Source: Chitinophagaceae bacterium
GTDB taxonomy: Bacteria > Bacteroidota > Bacteroidia > Chitinophagales > Chitinophagaceae
Assembly (NCBI GenBank): GCA_017307735.1
Contig: JAFKGR010000002.1
Location: forward strand, 62,001 to 126,000
Direction: 5' to 3'
DNA: 64,000 nucleotides
Positions within the stretch are counted from its first letter, which is position 1; the number at the start of each line of letters is the position of its first letter. Position numbers and translations under genes: made by a program. The notes under the pieces are model-generated. The model searched no databases. It saw nothing but the letters and a program-made list of their open reading frames with translations, and was not told the DNA's origin. Shown piece after piece: positions 44,714 through 54,677 of the stretch.

Positions 44714-45967
44714 TTATTTGATATTTAGTGCATGCTTTATTTTATTTACATAGTCCAGTTTTTCCCATGTAAATAATTCTACCTTCATTTTTTTTGAAGG
44801 CCCATTTGGCAATTTAAAAGTCTTGGTAACTACTTCATTTTTTCTTCCCATGTGTCCATAGGAAGCTGTTTCTTCATAAATCGGATTGCGGAGTTTCAAC
44901 CGTTGCTCAATGAAGTAAGGCCTCATATCAAAAAGATCAAGCATCAAATTTGCAATTTCTCCATCCGTAGTTTTCACTTTGGAAGTGCCAAACGTATTTA
45001 CAAACATGCTTGTCGGACGTGCGATCCCGATCGCATAAGAAACCTGAACCAAAACTTCATCACATACTCCTGCTGCTACCAGGTTCTTTGCGATGTGGCG
45101 GCATGCATAAGCTGCACTCCTGTCCACTTTACTCGGATCTTTTCCGCTGAATGCGCCGCCGCCGTGAGCTCCCCTGCCTCCATACGTATCTACAATAATT
45201 TTTCTGCCTGTCAATCCGGTATCGCCATGTGGCCCGCCAATTACAAATTTTCCGGTAGGGTTAATGTGATATTTGATATTGTTGTTGAAAAAATGAGCGT
45301 ATTTGGGATATCTCTTTTTCATTCTCGGAATCAGAATAGTGCGGATATCATCAGAGATTTTTTTCAACATCTTTGCTTCGGCATCAAACTCGTCGTGCTG
45401 TGTGGAAATAACAATGGCAACAATTTTTTGAGGTTTATTGTCTTCTGAATACTCAATGGTAACCTGGCTTTTGGCATCGGGCCTGAGATATTTCATTTGT
45501 TTTCCTTCGCGGCGGATAGATGCAAGTTCAATCAATAAATTATGGGCAATATCCAAAGGAAGTGGCATGAAATTTTCAGTTTCGTTAGTGGCGTATCCAA
45601 ACATCATTCCCTGGTCGCCTGCTCCCTGCTCCTCTTTCTTTTTCCTTTCTACTCCCTGGTTGATGTCTGAAGATTGCTCGTGGATAGCTGATAATATTCC
45701 ACATGAATCGGCTTCGAACATGTATTCACTTTTGGTATAACCGATTTTTCGGATTACCTCTCGTGCGATTTCCTGAACATCGAGGTAGGCCGTTGATTTG
45801 ACTTCACCGGCGAGTACCACTTGCCCGGTCGTAACCAGGGTCTCACATGCTATTTTGCTTTTTGGATCAAAAGCAAGAAAATTATCAACGAGTGCATCGC
45901 TGATTTGGTCAGCCACCTTATCGGGGTGTCCTTCGCTCACAGATTCAGATGTAAAAAAGTAGGACAT
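44714..45967 (-). CDS. metK: S-adenosylmethionine synthetase
   Basis: 417 residues. [21 protein letters not shown] (about 5-25, split with ATP-binding His), [12 protein letters not shown] (about 117-128), [20 protein letters not shown] and the P-loop-like [19 protein letters not shown] (about 274-292) are all intact. It makes SAM from methionine and ATP in the cytoplasm. Length exceeds E. coli MetK (384) by an insertion around 190-240, normal for Bacteroidota. It has its own promoter and terminator, so it is monocistronic. Confidence 0.96.
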   Translation of the reverse strand: MSYFFTSESVSEGHPDKVADQISDALVDNFLAFDPKSKIACETLVTTGQVVLAGEVKSTAYLDVQEIAREVIRKIGYTKSEYMFEADSCGILSAIHEQSSDINQGVERKKKEEQGAGDQGMMFGYATNETENFMPLPLDIAHNLLIELASIRREGKQMKYLRPDAKSQVTIEYSEDNKPQKIVAIVISTQHDEFDAEAKMLKKISDDIRTILIPRMKKRYPKYAHFFNNNIKYHINPTGKFVIGGPHGDTGLTGRKIIVDTYGGRGAHGGGAFSGKDPSKVDRSAAYACRHIAKNLVAAGVCDEVLVQVSYAIGIARPTSMFVNTFGTSKVKTTDGEIANLMLDLFDMRPYFIEQRLKLRNPIYEETASYGHMGRKNEVVTKTFKLPNGPSKKMKVELFTWEKLDYVNKIKHALNIK

Positions 45968-45989
45968 TCAAGTTTAAATTATAGTGGCG

Positions 45990-46020
45990 CAAATGTATAT
46001 ATTGCATGCGAAGATGCAAA
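45990..46020 (-). promoter_or_regulatory. metK promoter with both consensus elements
   Basis: On the minus strand TTTG (46017-46020) is followed after 19 bases by TACATTTG (45990-45997), a full match to the Bacteroidota consensus. The leader to the ATG at 45967 would be about 20 bases, too short for a SAM riboswitch. Confidence 0.75.
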
Positions 46021-46142
46021 ACGGTAAATCGAACAAATGTTTTGTCATTTGTTAATTCCGCTTATCAATTAGTAATCCCAAAACGGAAATTTCTTTCAAA
46101 TCCTTTTCTTCGATTGTTTACTTTTATTCAAAATGAAAATCT

Positions 46143-48011
46143 ATGAAAATTAAATTACTGTTTGTTGCATTTCTGTTTTTAAGCTCTCAGGTCTTTGCTC
46201 AATCACTTTACACACCGCGCAATGTAGAAAAGGCAATTGAAGCGGGAACCCGCTCTGTCAATGGTTCTCCGGGAAAAAATTACTGGCAGAATAAAGGGGT
46301 GTATGATATGCAGATCAGTGTGAACCCTGTTAATGCTTTGGTATCGGGCGAAGAAACTATTGCCTATTCAAATAATTCGCCGGACACTCTTCCTTTTCTT
46401 GTTATCAGGTTTGTCAATAATGTTCACAAACCGAATAGCCCGAGAGGTAGTTATGTTTCAGACAACTTTTTTACCAACGGAATGACCATAGATTCTTTTG
46501 CGGTAAATGGCCAGGCAATTGCTGTGAACGCTGAAAATTGGGGAACTACCGGGGATGTTCGGTTGAACAGTCCGCTCCTGCCCCATTCCAAAGCGGATGT
46601 GTATATTAAATGGCATTATAATTTGTCAAAGCAGGACGGGCGTGAAGGCCAGATTGATTATTCAACTTTTTATGTAGCTTATTCCTATCCCAGAATTTCT
46701 GTTTATGATGATTACAATGGATGGGATATGATTCCTCATACGCTACGGCAGGAATTCTATAACGATTTTAATGACTATACTTTTTCTGTAAAAGTTCCTA
46801 AAAATTTTATCGTATGGGCCACCGGTGATTTGCTGAATCCTGACGAGGTATTACAACCATCGTTTTCTTCCAGACTAAAAGAATCTTATACATCCGATTC
46901 TGTTTTTCACATTGCAACCCTGGATGATTTGCTATCCGACAGAGTTACCAGACAAAATGCATGGAATACCTGGAAATTCAAAGCAACACATATTACAGAT
47001 GTTTGCTTTGCACTTAGTGATCACTATGTGTGGGATGCATCAAGTGTGGTTGTTGATAAAAATGGCAGAAGAGTAAGTTTGCAGGCTGCTTATAACAACA
47101 ATGCCAGTGATTTTAAACAATCCGTAAAATGGCAACAAAATTCTATGAAGTTTTTTTCCAATAATTGGCCGGGCGTACCCTATCCTTTTTCAAAAATGAC
47201 AGCATTCCAGGGACATGCAGACATGGAATATCCCATGATGGTAAATGATGGAACAACTTCCAATTTCAGATTCTCACAGCTTGTGCAGGATCATGAAATC
47301 GCCCATACCTATTTCCCGTTTTACATGGGAACCAATGAAACCCGCTATGCATTTATGGATGAAGGCTGGGCTACCACTTTTGAATATCTGATAGGAATAG
47401 AAGAATTTGGTAAAAAGGCCGCCGATGATTTCTACAAAGCTTTCAGGGTTAGCCGATACATACACGACCCATCTACCGAAGAAGACCAGCCCATTATTAC
47501 CATGTCTTCTCAGGAATCAGGAATGGGATACGGCAGTAACTCTTATGGAAAAGCTTCCCTGAGTTATCTCGCTTTGATAGATTTGCTTGGCGATGATCTG
47601 TTCAAAAAAGCATTGCATTATTATATGGATCAGTGGCATGGCAAACATCCGATTCCATGGGATTATTTTAATGCGATGAATACAGGTTCCGGAAAAAATT
47701 TAAATTGGTTTTTCAATAATTGGTTTTTCACCAACAATTATATTGATCTGAAGCTGAATAAAGTTGCAAAGGAAGGAAATGAATTCAATTTAAATATTCA
47801 AAATGTGGGAGGTTTTGCTATTCCGTTTGATGTGGTAATAAAGAAAAAAGATGGCAGTGAAACCCGAATTCATAAAACACCTTCAGTCTGGGAGCAAAAT
47901 CAAAAAGTAATCAGCCTGAAAGTTCCATTTGTCAAAGGAGCAACATCCATTTTACTGGATGGGAATATTTTTATGGATTATACTCCGGCCGATAACGAAA
48001 AAAATCTTTGA
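46143..48011 (+). CDS. M1 family zinc aminopeptidase, exported
   Basis: 622 residues with a signal peptide (about 1-19, ending SSQVFAQ). Zinc site HEIAHTYFPFYMGTNE (about 384-399) with the second ligand Glu in FMDEGWAT (about 406-413); the GAMEN-like substrate loop reads GHADMEYPMM. N-terminal beta-sandwich about 40-240. It cleaves N-terminal residues from peptides in the periplasm or on the surface. Monocistronic, convergent with the DUF4270 operon. Confidence 0.88.
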   Translation: MKIKLLFVAFLFLSSQVFAQSLYTPRNVEKAIEAGTRSVNGSPGKNYWQNKGVYDMQISVNPVNALVSGEETIAYSNNSPDTLPFLVIRFVNNVHKPNSPRGSYVSDNFFTNGMTIDSFAVNGQAIAVNAENWGTTGDVRLNSPLLPHSKADVYIKWHYNLSKQDGREGQIDYSTFYVAYSYPRISVYDDYNGWDMIPHTLRQEFYNDFNDYTFSVKVPKNFIVWATGDLLNPDEVLQPSFSSRLKESYTSDSVFHIATLDDLLSDRVTRQNAWNTWKFKATHITDVCFALSDHYVWDASSVVVDKNGRRVSLQAAYNNNASDFKQSVKWQQNSMKFFSNNWPGVPYPFSKMTAFQGHADMEYPMMVNDGTTSNFRFSQLVQDHEIAHTYFPFYMGTNETRYAFMDEGWATTFEYLIGIEEFGKKAADDFYKAFRVSRYIHDPSTEEDQPIITMSSQESGMGYGSNSYGKASLSYLALIDLLGDDLFKKALHYYMDQWHGKHPIPWDYFNAMNTGSGKNLNWFFNNWFFTNNYIDLKLNKVAKEGNEFNLNIQNVGGFAIPFDVVIKKKDGSETRIHKTPSVWEQNQKVISLKVPFVKGATSILLDGNIFMDYTPADNEKNL

Positions 48012-48045
48012 TTTAAGGATTTTATTATAAAGGATTTTAATTGTC

Positions 48046-48080
48046 AAAAACCGATCTGTTTCAGGTCGGTTTTTATTTTT
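48046..48080. terminator. Bidirectional terminator
   Basis: AAAACCGA / TCGGTTTT arms with an inner CTG/CAG pairing and a T run (TTTTTATTTTTT) on the plus strand; on the minus strand the stem is also followed by T residues. It serves the convergent M1 peptidase and DUF4270 genes. Confidence 0.8.
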
Positions 48081-48220
48081 TAGGAAACTGTGTATTTTGA
48101 TTTGACCTAATCTGCAAAATGGAGAATCTCGTTAAGCAGGATTAAATTTTAATCAGCTAACGGAGTTTTTAATTACAGAAAATCTGTTAATGATTTCCAA
48201 TTCAGTTACCGAATTGGTTT

Positions 48221-49651
48221 CTATAATTTACTGTAAACAACTCGTAAACGTATATGCGTAGGGGTTACATTGGTTCCGTTCAGTTTGACTCCTCCCTCTC
48301 CGATATTATTTGTATTAAAGGAAAACAGGGAAATCGGATTGTCGCATGTATCCACATAAGCTGCCGTTGTATTCTGAATATAAAAAGGCGCTGAAAGCTT
48401 AATAACTGCGTTGGTTGCACCACGTGTAACGATGCTTTGGATATATCGCGAAACGTCAAAATTATATTGAGCAACCAATTGGCCGCTGTTGTTTGTAATA
48501 GTTTTTGGCCTTCCGCCAAAATGAGAAAAACCGGATTGTAACTCAGTCATCGTGAAATCACATGGTACAAGTTTATATTGACCCGGGTTTGACGGATCTG
48601 CTATTTCAATAAACAATTGTCGCGGAACAGAAAACGGGGTTGCTGAAGGTTCATAAACCTGTTCGGCAATGATTTGTGCCTGATTGATTACACTGTTCGG
48701 AAAACCGTTAAGCCCGGGAATTTTTAGAAGTGCATAAGAACCTGGCGTACTTTGTATGTATAAAATGCTGTCGCCTGTTGAAGGTTGAGATAAGAATTGA
48801 GTAATTTCAGATGAATTGCGATCAACATGTACATAATTTGCCTGGGCGGAATTCCCATTGAACGTGAGATTGAGAATGGTGGAATCCTTCACTGTATCTT
48901 TCGAAGACCTTGTATAGACAGCCAGCCGCGTTGCAGAAGAATTCAGATTAAAATAATTCAGGGCCTGTCCTCCTGCCGACTGGTCAGCAATAATTGCAAA
49001 TCCCTTAAAGAATAGTTTGAAAGCAGAATCGGAGCTGATATTCGGAATATTATTTATCAACGATAAACCCCAGCTATTGCTGATGGGAATCCTCAATTCA
49101 TTCGCATCATTCTCCTTGAAAGCGTGGATGCTGTCATCCAGATTTTTTGGAATAAAGGTTTTTTCGCCGAGTAACTGAGACTCATGAGATAATAAATCGC
49201 AGGTCTTGTAAGGTTTGGTAAAATCCATGGGATCTGATACTTCGTACACGCTTACATGTTGCGGAACAGTTGAATCTCCATAACTATGGCTATATCGAAG
49301 AATCAGAACTACAGAATCTACTACCATCGTCTGATCATCATGGGCCGGGAGTGTGTATGGATAAGAAAATGGTTTTAATTCCAGATACATATTGGCCTGT
49401 GATCCGCCAAACAACGGATTGTTGCTGATAATTCCAAGTGCCTGTAGGTCATTTCTGCTTACAGAATCACATTCAGATGAATTGTCATAATTGGTACCGA
49501 TAATATTAAACGAGGTATCAAATGTGTTTATATTATCAACACCCGGGATTAATTCCGAACCAACAGATGTTGTGTCAATTTTTGTACATGCAGAAAAAAG
49601 AATTGCTGCGAGCAGCGTAAAAAAAGTCGCCCTTAAAACACCATTATACAC
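48221..49651 (-). CDS. DUF4270 lipoprotein
   Basis: 476 residues. Signal peptide ends in the lipobox ILFSAC (about residues 17-22), and the mature protein starts TKIDTTSVGSELIPGVDNINT, the DUF4270 family signature. Beta-rich throughout (VDSVVLILRYSHSYGD and similar strands), probably an adhesin- or scaffold-like fold on the cell surface. No catalytic motif. It lies 30 bp after the half-size glycogen-synthase-like gene and appears co-transcribed; this order is, from memory, recurrent in Bacteroidota. Function unknown. Confidence 0.82.
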   Translation of the reverse strand: MYNGVLRATFFTLLAAILFSACTKIDTTSVGSELIPGVDNINTFDTSFNIIGTNYDNSSECDSVSRNDLQALGIISNNPLFGGSQANMYLELKPFSYPYTLPAHDDQTMVVDSVVLILRYSHSYGDSTVPQHVSVYEVSDPMDFTKPYKTCDLLSHESQLLGEKTFIPKNLDDSIHAFKENDANELRIPISNSWGLSLINNIPNISSDSAFKLFFKGFAIIADQSAGGQALNYFNLNSSATRLAVYTRSSKDTVKDSTILNLTFNGNSAQANYVHVDRNSSEITQFLSQPSTGDSILYIQSTPGSYALLKIPGLNGFPNSVINQAQIIAEQVYEPSATPFSVPRQLFIEIADPSNPGQYKLVPCDFTMTELQSGFSHFGGRPKTITNNSGQLVAQYNFDVSRYIQSIVTRGATNAVIKLSAPFYIQNTTAAYVDTCDNPISLFSFNTNNIGEGGVKLNGTNVTPTHIRLRVVYSKL

Positions 49652-49681
49652 ACTTGCAAATTTGAAAATTATAAACAGAAA

Positions 49682-50497
49682 CTATTTGTCGGCAAGATCA
49701 CGATACAATTGTAAATAGTCTGTTAAATCAGATTCTTCCTGATAACGCAGCACTTTCTTGCCCCGCACTTTTGAAAATTCATCAACAAGTTTTTTATCCA
49801 CTTTAGCCGCTCCAAAAGTGATTGCATCTGCATAATGAGCACCACCTCTGAAAAGATCTGTATTGGATCCTTTGCTGAAAAGTTCAAGATCCTTATCCTT
49901 GATATTCGGATGGATAGCTGCCAGTGTTTTAAACTCGGGGCCTAACTTTTCTTTAAACGTAGTCTGCCCAATTGTATAGACTATTTTGCAATTCCCGAAA
50001 ACCGGTTCCTTTTTGTATGCTGTTTTGATGAACATGGGAATCAGAGAAGTCATCCATCCGCTTGCATGAACGATGTCGGGTGGCCATCCGAATTTTTTGA
50101 CGGTTTCAAGAGCCCCTTTGCAGAAAAGAACTGTGCGGAGAGCATTGTCCTCAAACCATTTGCCTTCCTGGTTATGAAAAAGGGACTTCCGCTTGAATAG
50201 TTCTTCATTGTCGAGAAAGTAAACCTGCAGCCTGGCATTGGGCAGTGATGCCACTTTAATTACCAATGGATAATCATCCCCGCCAACAACTACATTGATA
50301 CCTGATAAACGAACTACTTCGTGTAAACGATGCCGCCTTTCATTGATCATGCCAAACCTGGGCATAATACAACGGACTTCCATTCCGGAATCATTACTTT
50401 TAATAGCAAGTTTATTAACGGTCTCTGCAAATTCTGTTACCTCAAGGTATGGGGACATTTCATTTGCGATAAATAAAATTCTTTTTTTTGTGGACAT
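49682..50497 (-). CDS. Half-size glycogen-synthase-like (GT5 N-domain) protein
   Basis: 271 residues from ATG 50497. The sequence resembles the N-terminal Rossmann domain of glycogen/starch synthases: RILFIANEMSPYLEV at the start, YFLDNEELFKR, FCKGALETVKKFGWPPDIVHASGWMTSLIP (about 112-145). The KxGGLGDV motif, essential for ADP-glucose binding and present in the full GlgA at 62.0 kb, is replaced by LEVTEFAETV, and the whole C-terminal GT-B domain is absent. Catalysis is therefore unlikely. Divergent from panC and upstream of DUF4270, an arrangement seen widely in Bacteroidota. Confidence 0.75.
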   Translation of the reverse strand: MSTKKRILFIANEMSPYLEVTEFAETVNKLAIKSNDSGMEVRCIMPRFGMINERRHRLHEVVRLSGINVVVGGDDYPLVIKVASLPNARLQVYFLDNEELFKRKSLFHNQEGKWFEDNALRTVLFCKGALETVKKFGWPPDIVHASGWMTSLIPMFIKTAYKKEPVFGNCKIVYTIGQTTFKEKLGPEFKTLAAIHPNIKDKDLELFSKGSNTDLFRGGAHYADAITFGAAKVDKKLVDEFSKVRGKKVLRYQEESDLTDYLQLYRDLADK

Positions 50498-50537
50498 TAA
50501 GAGCCGGTTTGTCTTTTCAAGAAATTTTTTAGAGCCG

Positions 50538-50545
50538 CAAAAGTA
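50538..50545 (-). promoter_or_regulatory. -7 element of the GT5-like/DUF4270 operon
   Basis: Minus-strand TACTTTTG matches TAnnTTTG, 40 bp upstream of the ATG at 50497. It also indicates that TTG 50596 is not the translation start. Confidence 0.45.
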
Positions 50546-50599
50546 CCATTTTTTTTGCTTTTTATCAGTTAATGTACATTTACCTTCTATTTGCAACCC

Positions 50600-51442
50600 A
50601 TGATAATTTTCAAAACGACAGAAAACCTTAGGGAATATTTAAAGGATAAACCTGCTTCACAAGGTGTTGTCGGATTCGTTCCCACTATGGGCGCTTTACA
50701 TCGCGGGCACCTTTCTCTCGTTAATCTTTGCAGGCAACAAAATACCCTGACCGTTGTCAGCATTTTCGTGAATCCTCTTCAGTTTAATCAGAAAAGTGAT
50801 TTTGATAATTATCCGTCAACCATCGAAAAAGACATGGAGATGCTCATTGGTGCCGGTGTTGATGTATTGTTTTTGCCTTCAGAAAAGGAAATGTATCCAG
50901 ACGAAAACAAAAAAGTGACTTATGATCTTGGATACCTTGATCAGATTTTGGAAGGCGCCCAACGTCCGGGACATTTCCAGGGAGTTGCAAGAGTGGTTGA
51001 CTTGTTGCTGCAGATTGTTCAACCGGATAATCTGTATTTAGGACAGAAAGATTTTCAGCAAATCAAGGTAATTCAAAGAATGATTAAACTGAAAGGGCAT
51101 CATACCAAAGTTGTAGAGGCGCCGCTCGTCAGAGAAGAAAGTGGATTGGCAATGAGTAGCCGCAATGAACGGCTTTCCGGAACGGGAAGAAAAAAAGCCG
51201 CTATAATCTATAAGAACCTAAAAACTATCAAAGAAGAAATTAATGAGTTTCCGTTCAGCAGCCTTAGAAAAAAAGCCATAGACGACCTGAGAAAAAATGG
51301 ATTTAAAGTCGATTATATCGAACTTGCAACTCAAAAAGACCTTAAGTTATTGAATGACTTTGATAATAAAATTCCTTCAAGAGTGCTCGTTGCCGCATGG
51401 ATTGAGAGTGTCAGGTTAATTGATAACATACCTATTCCATAA
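50600..51442 (+). CDS. panC: Pantoate-beta-alanine ligase
   Basis: 280 residues from ATG 50600 (TTG 50591 rejected). VPTMGALHRGHLSLV (about 28-42) contains the HIGH-like nucleotide motif; FVNPLQFNQKSDFDNYP, LYLGQKDFQQIKVI (about 147-160) and REESGLAMSSRNERLS (about 183-198, KMSKS-equivalent) are conserved. It joins pantoate and beta-alanine using ATP, the last step of pantothenate synthesis before coenzyme A. panB and panD are not in the window. Confidence 0.93.
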   Translation: MIIFKTTENLREYLKDKPASQGVVGFVPTMGALHRGHLSLVNLCRQQNTLTVVSIFVNPLQFNQKSDFDNYPSTIEKDMEMLIGAGVDVLFLPSEKEMYPDENKKVTYDLGYLDQILEGAQRPGHFQGVARVVDLLLQIVQPDNLYLGQKDFQQIKVIQRMIKLKGHHTKVVEAPLVREESGLAMSSRNERLSGTGRKKAAIIYKNLKTIKEEINEFPFSSLRKKAIDDLRKNGFKVDYIELATQKDLKLLNDFDNKIPSRVLVAAWIESVRLIDNIPIP

Positions 51443-51643
51443 AATAATGGGAATACGTGGCAAGACTATTTTCAACCAACTTACCTTATGAATTATGAAT
51501 CACATTATTGAAATAACAACACTGCGGGAATAGAAAAGAAATCTCTTTCTGAACGAAATATTACTTCAAATAATTAAAGGGAAATATTTCGTTACAGGAT
51601 AGACATATTTGTAAACTATTTCTGCAGCCAACAACAAATCATT

Positions 51644-52399
51644 ATGGAATCATTAGTAAAAAAAAGAAGGAATGACAGGATTTTAAAACGAGAAATTCAT
51701 TTTCTTGAAGGGCCACAAACAAGGCAGTATGAATTCAAATACCTTTTAAGTGTGATGAGTGAATTCATCAAAGGGTTCAGGGCATTGCATTTCATAGGTC
51801 CATGTGTCACCATCTTTGGCTCGGCACGATTCAAAGAAGACCACCCTATTTACAAGGAAACCAGAAATCTCGCCTCAGCTATTGCAAAACTCGGATTTAC
51901 TATTATGACCGGCGGAGGTCCGGGATTGATGGAAGCTGCCAACCGAGGCGCCAAAGAAGTTGGTGGGAAGAGTGTGGGTTGTAACATTGTTTTGCCACGT
52001 GAACAAAGCCACAATGCCTATCTCGATAAATGGGTTAATATTAAATATTTTTTTGTAAGAAAAATTCTTTTGATCAAATACAGTTATGCTTTTGTAGTGA
52101 TGCCCGGTGGATTTGGGACACTTGATGAATTCTATGAAGCTATAACACTTATACAGACACGAAAAATTGAAATGTTTCCGATTATTATTTATGACAAAGA
52201 GTTTTACCAGAAAGTAATCGAACATCACAGAAACATGATAGCTGCCGGCACTATCAGCCCGGATGATGAAAGGCTGTTTATTGTTACCGATTCGGTGGAT
52301 GAAGCCATCAGGTACATAAAAGAAAAAAGCATAGCGGCTTTCGGATTGAAATATATGAAACCTAAGAAACCGTTGTGGGCGCTCTTCGAAAGAAAATAG
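51644..52399 (+). CDS. LOG family protein (TIGR00730-like phosphoribohydrolase)
   Basis: 251 residues. FGSARFKEDHPIY (about 57-69), TGGGPGLMEAANRGAKEVGG (about 90-109) and PGGFGTLDEFYEA (about 151-163) are the Rossmann and active-site motifs of the LOG/lysine-decarboxylase-like family. Members hydrolyse nucleoside 5'-monophosphates (cytokinin riboside monophosphate in plants and some bacteria). The physiological substrate here is unknown. Stop lies 7 bp from the convergent ribH stop. Confidence 0.85.
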   Translation: MESLVKKRRNDRILKREIHFLEGPQTRQYEFKYLLSVMSEFIKGFRALHFIGPCVTIFGSARFKEDHPIYKETRNLASAIAKLGFTIMTGGGPGLMEAANRGAKEVGGKSVGCNIVLPREQSHNAYLDKWVNIKYFFVRKILLIKYSYAFVVMPGGFGTLDEFYEAITLIQTRKIEMFPIIIYDKEFYQKVIEHHRNMIAAGTISPDDERLFIVTDSVDEAIRYIKEKSIAAFGLKYMKPKKPLWALFERK

Positions 52400-52406
52400 G
52401 ATAGTA

Positions 52407-52898
52407 CTAAAGTTTGTATTTGAATTCGAGCATTTTCAGAGCCGTAAGTGCAGCTTCCCTGCCTTTGTGACCCTGCGGCCCGCCTAAGCGATCGTCGGCC
52501 TGCTTTTGATTATTGACAGTGAGAACTCCGAAAACGGTAGGTACCGGTAATTGAAGATTGAGGGCAAGAATCCCATCTGTCACAGCTTTGCTGATAAAAT
52601 CAAAGTGCGGCGTCTCCCCTCTCATCACACAACCTAATGCAATAAAACATTGGGGTTTTTCAAACCTTTGAGAAAAGTTTTGCCAGATAGATTTAATGCC
52701 AAATGCCAATTCGAAACAGCCGGGAACCTGAAAAATCTTGTAATTATTGAATCCGTTTTCTTTCAGCACAGAGACACAGCCATCGAGCAATCTGCTGACC
52801 ACATCAGGATTCCATTGCGTATGTACAATAACAATACAGGCATCTTTGGGTAGGATGCCTGTATTTATAAGATTTAAATTTTGACCCTGTGAAGCCAT
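52407..52898 (-). CDS. ribH: 6,7-dimethyl-8-ribityllumazine synthase
   Basis: 163 residues. Sequence blocks HTQWNPDVVSRLLDGCVSVLKE, VPGCFELAFGIKSI, FIALGCVMRGETPHFDFISKAVTDGIL (catalytic His in TPHFD, about 98) and GVLTVNNQKQADDRLGG are classical RibH. It condenses the ribityl-uracil with 3,4-dihydroxybutanone phosphate, the penultimate step of riboflavin synthesis, in an icosahedral or pentameric shell. Downstream of a TPR gene by 15 bp. Confidence 0.94.
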   Translation of the reverse strand: MASQGQNLNLINTGILPKDACIVIVHTQWNPDVVSRLLDGCVSVLKENGFNNYKIFQVPGCFELAFGIKSIWQNFSQRFEKPQCFIALGCVMRGETPHFDFISKAVTDGILALNLQLPVPTVFGVLTVNNQKQADDRLGGPQGHKGREAALTALKMLEFKYKL

Positions 52899-52913
52899 TA
52901 CATTACTACAATT

Positions 52914-53627
52914 TTAATTAGTGAGATCTCCGAGCCTTGCAAGATACCTGTCGGCCGAAGCTCCCTTTTCAGTCATGGGATAATCTGATTTCAGTTTCTT
53001 AAACAAAGCTATCGCTTCATTTTTATTTCCTGTCATTTGTGCAAAGGCAGCAGCCCTGAACAAAAATTCAGAAGATGTGAAATCATCTTTTGTATTCACG
53101 TTGGCAGCTTTTTTATAATAATTCAGTGCATCATCATTCTTCTTTAGTTCTGCGGAAGCATCGCCGAGCATGCCGTAAGCATGGCTTTCAATCTGGGTGG
53201 CGCCGTTTGCATCAAATTTTTTCAAATGATCAATGGCCTTATCAAATTGTCCTAAGCTGAGATAGCAGGCGCCGGCATAATACTGGCAAAGATTGGCTGC
53301 AGCCGAACCGCCGTATTGATTGATAATCTTCAATGCACCGGGATTCATCCCGTCTCCATTCAGGACTTTGCCTGCGAGTTGAATTTTGGCAGAATCATCT
53401 GAATTGTCATTTGCAAATTCTGAAAAATATTTCTGCGTTACAAAGACCAGGTCATTTGCTTTTTTATTTTTTGGTGCCTGAATTGAATATTTATAAAATA
53501 TCCATCCGGCCAGCGCAAGAATGATGATAGAACCGATGTAGATAACAGGTTTATTGTTTTTCATCCAGAAGACACGAGCCTCTTCAACAATATCTACCCC
53601 TTGTTTTGGCGTCGATTTATGAGCCAT
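52914..53627 (-). CDS. TPR-containing membrane protein (YfgM-like)
   Basis: 237 residues with one N-terminal membrane helix (about 28-47, YIGSIIILALAGWIFYKY) and TPR-like repeats in the soluble C-terminal part, e.g. YYAGACYLSLGQFDKAIDHLKKF, AELKKNDDALNYYKKAANV, GNKNEAIALFKKLKSDYP. It resembles YfgM, which works with the Sec translocon and periplasmic chaperones. Together with ribH it forms a two-gene unit. Confidence 0.75.
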   Translation of the reverse strand: MAHKSTPKQGVDIVEEARVFWMKNNKPVIYIGSIIILALAGWIFYKYSIQAPKNKKANDLVFVTQKYFSEFANDNSDDSAKIQLAGKVLNGDGMNPGALKIINQYGGSAAANLCQYYAGACYLSLGQFDKAIDHLKKFDANGATQIESHAYGMLGDASAELKKNDDALNYYKKAANVNTKDDFTSSEFLFRAAAFAQMTGNKNEAIALFKKLKSDYPMTEKGASADRYLARLGDLTN

Positions 53628-53663
53628 TGATGTTGGTTTTAAAAATAAAAATCAAGAATTGTA

Positions 53664-54656
53664 TTAATCGATAATGAAAGGATAATCACTTTCAGCATAA
53701 ACATCTTTGAGAATTTCGTCGTCATCGGGCCATGGACTTTCATCGGCAAACTTAACAGCAGCCTCAATTTCGGCCTTTACTTTTTCATTGATTTTCTCAA
53801 ATTCCTCTTCAGTGACATTCCATTCTTTCTGCATTTTTTCTTTGGTTGTCTCCAGGGGATCCCTTTGCTTGTATTCCTCCATTTCCTCTTTTGACCTGTA
53901 TTTTGCGGGATCGCTCATGCTATGGCCTTTGAATCTGTATGTCATTACTTCAAGTAAAGTTGGTCCTCCTTTTTCACGGGCCCTTTTCACGGCTTTTTCT
54001 ACTCCTTTGTGCACGGATTCCGGTGTCATTCCATCCACCTTTTCAGAAGGCATATCATAAGCACAGGCAAGTTTGTAAATTTCCTTCACGTTGGATGTAC
54101 GCTGTACGGATGTTCCCATTGCATAGTTATTGTTCTCACAAATAAATACGACGGGCAATGACCATAACATAGCCAGATTAAATACTTCGTGCAGGATTCC
54201 CTGTCTTGCAGCGCCATCTCCAAAGAAACACAAAACTACATTGTTCGTTTCTCTGTACTGCTCTGCCAAAGCAAGGCCGGCGCCGGTTCCAATCTGTGCG
54301 CCCACAATTCCGTGGCCGCCGAAAAATTTCTCCTTTACGCCGAAGAAGTGCATACTTCCGCCTTTTCCTTTACTGCATCCTGTGACCTTGCCATAAAGCT
54401 CGGCCATGCAGGAATCGGGCGATACGCCTTTGGCAATTGCCAGGCCGTGATCTCTGTACGCCGTAACGAAAATATCATCAGGATTTGTTGCCGACATACA
54501 ACCTGCTGCAACTGCTTCCTGGCCAATATAAAGATGAAGGAAACCTCTTATTTTTTGCATACCATACATCTGACCTGCTTTCTCTTCAAATCTTCTGATC
54601 AACAGCATCAGCTCGTACCAATACAAATAAGTTTCTTTAGAAAACTTGTTAGCCAA
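53664..54656 (-). CDS. pdhA: Pyruvate dehydrogenase E1 component alpha subunit
   Basis: 330 residues from a TTG at 54656, giving LANKFSKETYLYWYELMLLIRRFEEK, matched to the usual MATKFSKETYLYW start. TTG 54680 lies within the -7 element and cannot be the start, and no ATG precedes the conserved region. FGDGAARQGILHEVFNLAMLWSLPVVFICENN (about 148-180, TPP-binding) and the phosphorylation-loop-like YRFKGHSMSDPAKYRSKEE are conserved. It decarboxylates pyruvate together with a beta subunit encoded elsewhere. Acidic C-terminus. Confidence 0.9.
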   Translation of the reverse strand: MANKFSKETYLYWYELMLLIRRFEEKAGQMYGMQKIRGFLHLYIGQEAVAAGCMSATNPDDIFVTAYRDHGLAIAKGVSPDSCMAELYGKVTGCSKGKGGSMHFFGVKEKFFGGHGIVGAQIGTGAGLALAEQYRETNNVVLCFFGDGAARQGILHEVFNLAMLWSLPVVFICENNNYAMGTSVQRTSNVKEIYKLACAYDMPSEKVDGMTPESVHKGVEKAVKRAREKGGPTLLEVMTYRFKGHSMSDPAKYRSKEEMEEYKQRDPLETTKEKMQKEWNVTEEEFEKINEKVKAEIEAAVKFADESPWPDDDEILKDVYAESDYPFIID

Positions 54657-54677
54657 ACTTTTAAAATTTTTAGGTCG

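Noticed and set aside
45968..46142. SAM riboswitch upstream of metK
   Set aside because: A full TTTG/TAnnTTTG promoter sits 23-53 bp from the start, leaving a leader of about 20 bases, too short for any SAM riboswitch class.
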